Below, piece after piece: positions 22,308-29,415 of a DNA stretch of 64,000 nucleotides (within the stretch, counting starts at the first letter, position 1; every line of letters starts with the position of its first letter). Below the pieces are notes generated by a model. It ran no database searches, was not told the DNA's origin, and saw only the letters and a program-made list of their open reading frames with translations. A program made the translations under genes and the position numbers. The stretch comes from Haloarcula sp. CBA1129 (lineage in GTDB: Archaea > Halobacteriota > Halobacteria > Halobacteriales > Haloarculaceae), in assembly GCF_008729015.1 (NCBI RefSeq), contig NZ_RKSM01000001.1, positions 1,426,001 through 1,490,000 of the forward strand, read 5' to 3'.

Positions 22308-22544
22308 TCAGTCAGCAGTCAGGGCCTGTGGCTCGTCGGCTTCTTCGGCCATCGTCTCCGTCAGTCCGGAAGCAAGCGCAAACACCGCTTCCTTGTGGTC
22401 TGTCTTCGATTTGTGGATCGATGTCGGTTTAACACCGAGATCAGCGTACAAATCGTGCTCGACGCTTGTGTCTGCTTCGTGCTCGTAGTGGTGTTGTACC
22501 TGTGCGAGAAGACTGTGAAGGTGAATGAGTTCTTGCTTCTTCAT
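22308..22544 (-). CDS. UPF0058 family small protein
   Basis: 78 residues beginning MKKQELIHLHSLLAQVQHHYE and carrying the family's LGVKPTSIHKSKTDHKEAVFALA block. This is characteristic of archaeal UPF0058 proteins. They are small, helical, His-rich and of unknown function. The tail is acidic. It stands alone between eIF1A and the insertion sequence, on the same strand as eIF1A. Confidence 0.9.
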   Translation of the reverse strand: MKKQELIHLHSLLAQVQHHYEHEADTSVEHDLYADLGVKPTSIHKSKTDHKEAVFALASGLTETMAEEADEPQALTAD

Positions 22545-22822
22545 TAGTATCCAATCTTATGGAGTGGAGGGTAATAGTACTACCTTGCTAACCACTCACA
22601 CATACCTCCCGCACAGAGACAACCCGACCCAATCTCACATGCAGATATAGAGCCGATTCCGGGCGTATAATCGCTTTTATCCAGAGTTTCGCCGACAGTC
22701 CGTAATATTCGGTTTGTGCGCTATACTATTAAACGAGTTAGAGACGGTAGTCATGACAGTAATAAATCACGAATGCCCAGAAGGAATTTAGCGGGTTACT
22801 GACCTGCGAAACGCTCTCAATC
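22545..22822. other. AT-rich intergenic region beside the insertion sequence
   Basis: The stretch is visibly less GC-rich than its surroundings, with TATA-like strings at several places (gcgtataatc, ctatactatt). It holds the promoter region of the UPF0058 gene and upstream sequence of the interrupted small frame. No other coding frame with haloarchaeal codon use was seen. Confidence 0.5.
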
Positions 22823-22921
22823 ATGAAAGACCACGACAATATATTAGTTTTCGGATACTTCATACCTGCTGAGCACATACCTATGACCGTGATGAACTGG
22901 AAACACCCACGAGACAAAACT

Positions 22922-22929
22922 GCAGCTAT
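22922..22929 (+). repeat. Target-site duplication, left copy (gcagctat)
   Basis: The 8-bp direct repeat gcagctat occurs immediately outside both ends of the element (the other copy is 23998-24005). Confidence 0.9.
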
Positions 22930-23997
22930 GAGGGTGTCATAGAACGAGTAGCACACCAAAGAGCAGGGTGAACGCTGAGGTGGATGAGTCCAGCGACCCT
23001 GCAAGATGATCCTTCGGTAGAGTCGTTCTTCAATGTCGTGGAGACGGAAACGTTAGCGTTGTTTGAGCACCTCTCCTTCGAGTTTCTCGAAGGGTTCGAC
23101 GTGTTCGCCCCGGCAAAGACGGGGCGAACACGAGACCACGAACCACCAGAGCTGATGCGTGGCTTTCTCCACTGCTACTACAAGGACATTTACGGCATTC
23201 GTCCGGTTGAGCGGGAGCTTCGGAACACGGTTGTTTGGCTGAGCTGTGGCTTCGATCGACCGCCGTCGAGAGACGCGGTCGATCGCTTTCTCACCGACCT
23301 CGAACACGTCGTCAACGAGGTCTTTGACCGACTCGTCGAGCAGGCCGCCCGACGCGGCCTGCTCGACTTGACCTACTGTATCGATTCAACCGACGTGAGG
23401 GCGATGCCCACCGATCCAGACGCGTCGAAGTGCTACGATCCAACCGACGACGAGTACTACTACGGCTACGGTTGCACGATCGTCTCGACCGGGCAAAAGA
23501 TCCCGATTGCAGCCGAGTTCACCGAGAGCAAACAAGCACCGGAAGAGACGGCGATGCGCGTCACACGTGACGCGCTCGCCGTTGAGCAACCAATCTGGAT
23601 GGTTGGTGACAGCGCCTACGACACGCTCGACTGGCACGACCACCTGCTGACCGCAGGGGTCGTGCCAGTCGCTCCGTACAACGCGCGAAACACTGATGAC
23701 CCGAAAGACATCGAGTACAGGATCGAAGACCGCATCGAGGAACACAGTGAGGGCGTCCAGCTGAAGCAATCAATCCTAGACGAGACGTACAACCGCCGTA
23801 CTGGCGTCGAACGAACCAACGAATCAGTGAAGGACTGCGGCCTCGGGCGAACGCACGCCCGAGGCCGCGTCCACGCACGATCGCAGGTGTTTCTTGCTCT
23901 GTGCCTTCGCCTCGTCGTCGCTATCACCAACTACGAACGCGGAGACAATCCGGGAAGCACGATCATCACGGTGTGACAAGAGTTCTATGACACCCTC
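22930..23997 (+). mobile_element. Complete insertion sequence, 1068 bp
   Basis: The ends are the perfect 16-bp inverted repeats gagggtgtcatagaac (22930-22945) and gttctatgacaccctc (23982-23997), flanked by 8-bp target duplications. One transposase gene fills it. Its length equals what I recall for the haloarchaeal element ISH11 (1068 bp), and the DDE transposase would fit the IS4/IS5 superfamily. The family name is tentative. Perfect ends and an intact transposase indicate recent insertion. Confidence 0.93.
22984..23976 (+). CDS. DDE transposase (IS4/IS5 type)
   Basis: 330 residues, intact. Candidate catalytic residues are D134 in CIDSTDVRAM, D209 in MVGDSAYDTLDWHD and a glutamate in the YNRRTGVERTNESVKDCGLG block (E276 or E280), the Y-(2)-R-(3)-E-(6)-K-like signature of this superfamily. 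It catalyses excision and insertion of its own element. The terminal repeats lie 54 nt upstream of the start and 6 nt downstream of the stop. Confidence 0.93.
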   Translation: MSPATLQDDPSVESFFNVVETETLALFEHLSFEFLEGFDVFAPAKTGRTRDHEPPELMRGFLHCYYKDIYGIRPVERELRNTVVWLSCGFDRPPSRDAVDRFLTDLEHVVNEVFDRLVEQAARRGLLDLTYCIDSTDVRAMPTDPDASKCYDPTDDEYYYGYGCTIVSTGQKIPIAAEFTESKQAPEETAMRVTRDALAVEQPIWMVGDSAYDTLDWHDHLLTAGVVPVAPYNARNTDDPKDIEYRIEDRIEEHSEGVQLKQSILDETYNRRTGVERTNESVKDCGLGRTHARGRVHARSQVFLALCLRLVVAITNYERGDNPGSTIITV

Positions 23998-24005
23998 GCA
24001 GCTAT
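23998..24005 (+). repeat. Target-site duplication, right copy (gcagctat)
   Basis: Second copy of the 8-bp duplication flanking the insertion sequence. Confidence 0.9.
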
Positions 24006-24139
24006 GGCAAAACAAGAGGAAGCAAACAGCGGGACAGAGTGGTCATTCATCGCGGCGCTGATGACTGCTGCATAACGGCTTTCTCACCGTTCAGGATTGA
24101 ACTCTACAGCGGCAGGTATAGACACTGCAGACAGGGCGG

Positions 24140-24895
24140 TTAAGAGACAGTACGGATGCTGACCGTCGTATTGTGGACGACAGCGCGGCTAATACCAGTA
24201 CACTGGTATGTATGCGGTTCCGAGTGATCCGACCAGTTCGACAGTTCCTGCTCAAACAGACGGTGCCACGCATCCGGGTACGCAGTCTCCGAAACATTGA
24301 CGGAGACGGTTGTCGCGGATGGTGACTTGCCAGCCTGTGGCGAAATAAGCGTCTTGTTCTGGATGGTAGTCTCGATTGTGACACGGCCAGACGACGAGAA
24401 ATCCGTCTGTCCGTCAAGCGAAAGGACAGAGAGATATGCACTGTCACTGCTAGGGGTACACCGAAAGCTGGGCTTCCGTGAGGCGACCAGTCCTTCCTGC
24501 TGGACCCGGTACACAGCACCACTGGTGTAGACGATATCAGTCCCCGAATCAGTCTCCCGAACAAACGCTCCGGTCGAGATATTCGTTGACTGCCCGTCAA
24601 CAGTTACATTCAGTGTTGACGAGCGGATGGAGAGTCCATGGCCCTGAAGTTTCATACTCGTAGTCCGTCGCGGGGCATCGCCCTGAATGTGGTCGTCCGT
24701 GGTCTCCGCAAACCCAATCATCGACGTTTCGGCGACGTCGGTTGTCGCTCCCTCTTGAATGGCGTCAAACGCCCCAAGCCCACCGAGTGTCACCAGCGCA
24801 ATGCCAGTGATGATGATACTGAACGTGAGCGTAAACGCGAGCAAGTCGGACACGCCGCGGTCGCGACTGCGGCGGTCGAATAGGTTGGCTCTCAT
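24140..24895 (-). CDS. Pilin-like secreted protein, last gene of pil operon (DUF7289-like)
   Basis: 251 residues. The N-terminus has a charged leader (RRSRDRGVSDL) and then a hydrophobic helix (LLAFTLTFSIIITGIALVTL), the archaeal class III prepilin arrangement with cleavage expected near RG|VSD. The remainder is beta-rich and Ser/Thr-rich with several N-glycosylation sequons (for example NVTV, NVSE, NTTV), fitting an extracellular domain. Its start overlaps the stop of the preceding gene. It is likely a minor pilin or pilus-associated subunit assembled by the operon's PilB/PilC. The DUF number is from memory. Confidence 0.8.
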   Translation of the reverse strand: MRANLFDRRSRDRGVSDLLAFTLTFSIIITGIALVTLGGLGAFDAIQEGATTDVAETSMIGFAETTDDHIQGDAPRRTTSMKLQGHGLSIRSSTLNVTVDGQSTNISTGAFVRETDSGTDIVYTSGAVYRVQQEGLVASRKPSFRCTPSSDSAYLSVLSLDGQTDFSSSGRVTIETTIQNKTLISPQAGKSPSATTVSVNVSETAYPDAWHRLFEQELSNWSDHSEPHTYQCTGISRAVVHNTTVSIRTVS

Positions 24896-25356
24896 CCACG
24901 TGTCACCTCCATACAGTCGGCTGTCGCGTTGTACGAGACTGCCAGTGGACCGCTGGATACGACCGAGGAACAGACGCTGGTCTCGTTTCTGAACTGGACG
25001 ACTGCGTAGCGATCCAATCCTGACGCATTCACGTATACGCGCGTGTGTGAAGTACTGGCGGCTACCTCGACGTTGTACGACTGATCGGCGATCCGTTCGG
25101 GATACGTCGCGCGGAACGATACTGTCGAGTTGAGAGTCTCAGTGTCGAACGCATCTAAACGAATCAGGTCACGCGCGATACCGTCGCCGACATTCTCCAG
25201 AGCTTCTTCCGTCACACGTTCGCGCTGTGAGTCGACCATCTGGCTCCCGCCGATGAGGAGACCGGTCACCAGTAGCGACGTGATTCCGATAGTGAGTGCC
25301 TGCGTGACTGCCGGCGAGACGCCGCGGCGATCAGACAGGAGATGGTCGAGGCTCAT
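24892..25356 (-). CDS. Type IV pilin-like protein (DUF7266-like)
   Basis: 154 residues. The leader ends in DRRGVSPAVTQAL, a typical archaeal prepilin cleavage context, followed by the hydrophobic stretch TIGITSLLVTGLLIGG that forms the pilin core helix. A short globular domain with two cysteines and glycosylation sequons follows. It overlaps its neighbours by 4 bp on both sides. It probably is an extracellular pilin-like subunit processed by the prepilin peptidase PibD, which is not in this window. Confidence 0.82.
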   Translation of the reverse strand: MSLDHLLSDRRGVSPAVTQALTIGITSLLVTGLLIGGSQMVDSQRERVTEEALENVGDGIARDLIRLDAFDTETLNSTVSFRATYPERIADQSYNVEVAASTSHTRVYVNASGLDRYAVVQFRNETSVCSSVVSSGPLAVSYNATADCMEVTRG

Positions 25357-26234
25357 CCGTCGCCCACCTCCACGAGTACTGTTCGGTTGTAGCTCGCAGA
25401 CGGGGTGTCATAGGTGGTGTCGACGGCAGGGACGACAGGGTATGAGGTTTTTTCGCTGGAATCGATGTCTGAGAAGTCCCCGACGGCAGCAAATAGATAC
25501 GTGACACGTGATTGCGGGCCGTGTTTTATCGTGATATTGTATGGGCCTTCAAGTTCGTCGAGAAAGGTCGGGTAGGTTTGACTGGTGCCCGGAGTCTCAC
25601 ACGTCCCAGCCAGCAAGTCAGCGTCGATATTCGCACTCCCAGAGCATCGCGTGACGCCATTGACCAGTATCTCTTTGTTCGGTCCCGGTGGCGTCCCGGC
25701 GAGTGTCATGGTCCATCGGTCCGTTTCATTCTCGACGACGATCGTCGTTGGGTTCCCACCACCGTCGAGATTAACGTACGTGACGTTGAATACCGCTATA
25801 CGGGTACTTTCGTTTACCAGACTCCACTTGTTTCCGCCACCACCACCCGGCTTCTTGAATTTCTCCGCAGGGGTGTCAGTCTGATTCACTGTAGTCCCGA
25901 GCGACGCCGACTCGTTCAGCGTTGCATTAAGGTAGGTCCCTTCACGTGACCCGACGACGCGGTTGTGTGTCCGCGTGTAGTTCCGCAGCGCATGTCCGTA
26001 TCGCTCCTCGAATCCATCGAGATCGTCACCGCGCGTTTCAGTTGCAAGCCGCCTGAGGTCCCGTTCAACGGAGGCCTCGCGGTCGGCCGAGCGTTCGATA
26101 GTATCGGCGCTCCCGGTGGTCGTGATGCCGTCAGTGACGGCGAGACTATGTGCAAACAGTATTGTGCTGAACACAACGATAGCGACGGCGATGCCGCCGA
26201 TCAACAGCAGTTGTCCGCGGTCGTTGGCTACCAT
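25353..26234 (-). CDS. Membrane-anchored secreted protein of pil operon (DUF7261-like)
   Basis: 293 residues. It starts MVANDRGQLLLIGGIAVAIVVFSTILFAHSLA, a short leader and one N-terminal hydrophobic helix resembling a pilin core. A large extracytoplasmic domain follows with many NxS/T sequons and a Gly-rich patch (KKPGGGGGNKWS). Two cysteines (about 196 and 210) could form a disulfide. It overlaps both neighbours, so it is fully embedded in the pilus operon. Confidence 0.78.
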   Translation of the reverse strand: MVANDRGQLLLIGGIAVAIVVFSTILFAHSLAVTDGITTTGSADTIERSADREASVERDLRRLATETRGDDLDGFEERYGHALRNYTRTHNRVVGSREGTYLNATLNESASLGTTVNQTDTPAEKFKKPGGGGGNKWSLVNESTRIAVFNVTYVNLDGGGNPTTIVVENETDRWTMTLAGTPPGPNKEILVNGVTRCSGSANIDADLLAGTCETPGTSQTYPTFLDELEGPYNITIKHGPQSRVTYLFAAVGDFSDIDSSEKTSYPVVPAVDTTYDTPSASYNRTVLVEVGDG

Positions 26235-26794
26235 ACGACCAGACGCACCTCCACAACGTTGTAGACGAGAGAGTCCGGTTCCGCATCGGGAGCGAAATAC
26301 CCGTCGACGGCCGAGAGGGACGGGCCGGTGCCGCTGCAGTCACCGATTCGAGCGGGCATATCGTCAGTCAGCGTTACCGTTTCAGTCGCGACAGCCGCGT
26401 CGGCCGGTCTCTCAGCGACATTCTCAGGTGAATCTTGCGAGACGAGAGTTGTCTGGCGCGCACCCGAATCCGAGTAACTGAAGTAGAGATTGTACTGGTC
26501 GCCTTGGCGGTCAAAAGTCCGGTTCAACATCAACTCGAACTCAGTGGAGCTGCCCGTCTGATTGCCGTTGAGCGTCGGCGTTCCAACGCTGTAACACGCC
26601 GTCGCGTTGTGCAGCGCTCCGGTTTCTGCTGCCAATGATAGCGTGTCGCTCGCGCGAGTTTCCAGTGTCTCTATCCGCTGTTGAGTGCCGGTCTGGAACG
26701 GGCCGGTGTCGACTGCCGACAGGCCGTAGACGGTCGCCGTCACGACGACAATCGCCGCGAGGACGCCTTCCAAGGTGTAGGCTTGGCCACGCAT
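26228..26794 (-). CDS. Pilin-like secreted protein (DUF7288-like)
   Basis: 188 residues from the internal ATG at 26794 (MRGQAYTLEGVLAAIVVVTA). It is chosen because this short leader plus hydrophobic helix is the expected pilin-type N-terminus and it begins 2 nt after the previous stop. The RGQAYTLEG context resembles the Q-x-x-L-E motif of pilin-like proteins. The rest is a beta-rich extracellular domain with two cysteines and glycosylation sequons. Confidence 0.78.
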   Translation of the reverse strand: MRGQAYTLEGVLAAIVVVTATVYGLSAVDTGPFQTGTQQRIETLETRASDTLSLAAETGALHNATACYSVGTPTLNGNQTGSSTEFELMLNRTFDRQGDQYNLYFSYSDSGARQTTLVSQDSPENVAERPADAAVATETVTLTDDMPARIGDCSGTGPSLSAVDGYFAPDAEPDSLVYNVVEVRLVVW

Positions 26795-26796
26795 CG

Positions 26797-27321
26797 TTAC
26801 CACACCCTCACGACGAGCCAGCAGACCGGATCGCACTGGCCAGTTGCGTTAGTCAGCTTCACCACGCGGGACGTCGTCGCGATGTTCGTCCGACCGTCAG
26901 CCGACGGCCCCCAAGCGAGCCGCTGTCCGTGGCCATCGACTGCCGGGTTCCGTGTCCCTGTTTTGAGCGAGGATGCGTTGACAACCGTGACGTTCACCCG
27001 TGGGTTCACACGGCGCTCTGTCGCAACGATGAGGCCGGCTTTCTCCTTGAGACCACGGAGGTCGTCTGTGTCCGCGTTGAGGGACGCATTGATCCCACCG
27101 CTCGTGTTGTAGCGGATATGATTCCGCGTCCCGTTGACGGAATAGTTCTCGACGAGATGCGTCGCCGCCCTATCCGCAATTGGTTGGTTACGCTGTACGT
27201 CTGGGGATTCGTACACGCCGACCGCACTGCCTTGTACGAACGCTAACACCCCGATTATCGTCACGAGCAGGACGCTCACCCCCACGGCGAAGTCCTGCGG
27301 TGTTTGTGCTCTTGTATCCAT
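26797..27321 (-). CDS. Membrane-anchored secreted protein (DUF7287-like)
   Basis: 174 residues from the ATG at 27321 (MDTRAQTPQDFAVG). The segment QTPQDFAVGVSVLLVTIIGVLAFVQG combines a short leader with a pilin-type hydrophobic helix. An extracellular domain follows with NxS/T sequons and two cysteines close together near the C-terminus. It is the first of the five small secreted genes after pilC, separated from it by 57 nt. Confidence 0.78.
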   Translation of the reverse strand: MDTRAQTPQDFAVGVSVLLVTIIGVLAFVQGSAVGVYESPDVQRNQPIADRAATHLVENYSVNGTRNHIRYNTSGGINASLNADTDDLRGLKEKAGLIVATERRVNPRVNVTVVNASSLKTGTRNPAVDGHGQRLAWGPSADGRTNIATTSRVVKLTNATGQCDPVCWLVVRVW

Positions 27322-27378
27322 GTCCCACACACCCTATTGTCTGTCTGATACGTCCACTGTCGAGCCGCGGGGAGACTG

Positions 27379-29415
27379 TTATCCCACGGCGATCCACACC
27401 ACCAGTGCAATCGTCGACAGGACGACGGCGAACTTCACGCCGGCAACGAGTTTCACTTCCCGAATGTATCCGGCGATGAACGACGACAGCAGCGCCTGCA
27501 GCGTCACCGCGTGGAAGAACAGCATCGACAGCAGCTCCGTGTCGACGCTGCCCCCGAAGCCGCCACCGGGCGCGCTCGAACTGCTCGACCCGGAGGCCTG
27601 CGTCGCCAGCCCCGACATCACATCGAGGAACTGCGTCTTCAGCAACGCCATCACGCCCAGCAACGTCAGGTACGTCATCAAGATGATGACCGTCTGCATC
27701 CGCGTCCGGGATTTACGCTCCCGTTCGATGTCGTCCTGATTCTCCGAGGCCTGAGCGGCCGTCGAGAGCACGTCCTGAATCTGGCTGGAGGCCTCCTGTG
27801 CCTCCGCGATAAGCTTGACCGTCCGCGCCAGTCGCGGGACGTTGTACTTGTTGTTAAATTCCCGGAGCGCGTCTTTCAGGCTCGTCCCGTAGTTGACCTT
27901 TGCGTGGATGGTCTCGAACTCCTCGGAGAGCTTTCCGGAGGACGTTTCCGAGACCACCTTGACGGACTCTAGCAACGTCATGCCGGTGTCGTTGGCGGAT
28001 GCAAGTTTGCGGAGGTTCTCGGAGAGTTTCCCGATGATAGCTTTCCGTGAACGCTGGTTCCACTCGTAGAAGATCATCAGTGGGATGAAGTTGATGTACA
28101 TCGGGACGTACACCCAGAAAAACGTCGAGCGAACCGGGACTGCAATCATCCCATCCAAAGATAACGGGGCCCAACCGATGACGATAGCTGCGACGATGGC
28201 GAGAATCGACAGCGGGACCGTCAGCCACAGCACCAACAGCGGGTGGTCACGGAAGAACAGGTCGGGCCGTGTGAGGATCGCGAGGAGTTCGTGGGTCCCC
28301 TCCCGGCTCTTGATCCGGTCGAAGACGCTGTAGGTCCCCGTGTAGCTCTCGATGAGCCCGAGGTTGAACACGCCGACACCCTCGTCGACGACGAGCTCCT
28401 TCTCACCGGGGCTCGAACGCAGATACCCGTCCCCAATGGAGTCCTGCGTGACAGTCGAGACGAGGACGAGAAAACCGAGGCCGGTCAGGGGAATCAGCCC
28501 GTACACGGTGCCGTAAATAAGTGACTTCTGGGCGTTCCCCATCATCGACATGATGACCAGAATGATGATGAGAAGCAGTGGGAACAGCGAGAGCGTCATG
28601 TACATCTCGCCGAACAACTCCAGCGTCTCCAGCATCTTCTCCTGTTCCTGTCGGGCGGTCCGCATGTGTTTTTCCTTCTGGTCTTCAAGGAAGGAGGTCA
28701 TGTCACCGCCGGAGTTGATGATAGAGAGCATATCAGTCAGGAACTGCGACAGTTCGTCAGACGGCGTCTGGAGCGCTTGGTTACGGACGGCGGTCCGGTA
28801 GTCAGTGTCGAAATACTCCGTCTCCAGCACGATGGACTGGAACTCCTTTGCGACCTCGCCGTACGTGTCTTCGGCCTTCCCCATCGACTGCAGGATTTCG
28901 AGTTGATTGAGCCCGCCCACGGACAGCGCATACATAAAAGAAATCGAGTCGGACAACAGAACATTAATCTCGCGCTCGCGCGCGCTCGCACGGAAGTACG
29001 GAATCGAGACCAGCGACCCGAACCCGATACCAAACCCGATGGCACCGAAGACGAGGCCAGTCACGATGACGAGGAAGGGGAGTTTCAGTACGGCGAGAAT
29101 CTCTGAGACGCTTTCGGACACTGGAATCCCGATAAGCGTCGGCGCTTCTCCACCGGCAAACAGCAACTGGACCAGCAGATACCCGAGGAACGTGCCGACG
29201 AGCCACAGCGCGAGTCCCGCAATGACGCCGACCGCGAGTGCGCGTGCGAGGAACATTTCAACGTTGTCGGCCATCCGGGCCTCCGCGAGCTTGTTCTCGA
29301 CGCTGCTGACGAAGTCCCCCTCGTCGTCGAACACCATCTGGTACGCAGGGTAGAACGTGTCACCGAGCGCACCGCCGCTGCCCACCTGTTGCTGACTCGG
29401 TGTATCGAGGCTCAT
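27379..29415 (-). CDS. pilC: Type IV pilus membrane platform protein PilC/TadC family
   Basis: 678 residues, about twice the length of one T2SSF unit. It contains two tandem GspF/TadC-type domains, each with a soluble helical region followed by paired transmembrane helices. Hydrophobic segments are visible near 60-85, 110-140, 275-325, 395-450, 595-615 and 650-677. Domain markers include MGKAEDTYGEVAKEFQSIV and VKVVSETSSGKLSEEFETI. It anchors the PilB ATPase at the membrane and drives pilin insertion. It overlaps pilB by 4 bp. A short Gly/Ser-rich insert (SGSSSSSAPGGGFGG) sits before the last helices. Confidence 0.92.
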   Translation of the reverse strand: MSLDTPSQQQVGSGGALGDTFYPAYQMVFDDEGDFVSSVENKLAEARMADNVEMFLARALAVGVIAGLALWLVGTFLGYLLVQLLFAGGEAPTLIGIPVSESVSEILAVLKLPFLVIVTGLVFGAIGFGIGFGSLVSIPYFRASAREREINVLLSDSISFMYALSVGGLNQLEILQSMGKAEDTYGEVAKEFQSIVLETEYFDTDYRTAVRNQALQTPSDELSQFLTDMLSIINSGGDMTSFLEDQKEKHMRTARQEQEKMLETLELFGEMYMTLSLFPLLLIIILVIMSMMGNAQKSLIYGTVYGLIPLTGLGFLVLVSTVTQDSIGDGYLRSSPGEKELVVDEGVGVFNLGLIESYTGTYSVFDRIKSREGTHELLAILTRPDLFFRDHPLLVLWLTVPLSILAIVAAIVIGWAPLSLDGMIAVPVRSTFFWVYVPMYINFIPLMIFYEWNQRSRKAIIGKLSENLRKLASANDTGMTLLESVKVVSETSSGKLSEEFETIHAKVNYGTSLKDALREFNNKYNVPRLARTVKLIAEAQEASSQIQDVLSTAAQASENQDDIERERKSRTRMQTVIILMTYLTLLGVMALLKTQFLDVMSGLATQASGSSSSSAPGGGFGGSVDTELLSMLFFHAVTLQALLSSFIAGYIREVKLVAGVKFAVVLSTIALVVWIAVG

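Larger units (their letters stand above)
22823..24075 (+). pseudogene. Small reading frame split by the insertion sequence
   Basis: Removing the element and one 8-bp repeat joins 22823-22929 to 24006-24075 in frame, giving one 58-residue reading frame (starts MKDHDNILVFGYFIPAEH, ends EWSFIAALMTAA). With the element present, the 5' piece meets a TAG four codons in. Codon use is less GC-rich than in neighbours, so it may be a small accessory gene or chance. I do not recognise the protein. Confidence 0.35.

Noticed and set aside
22738-23004. 88-residue minus-strand frame across the left end of the insertion sequence
   Set aside because: It crosses the element boundary and has no start context or recognisable domain.
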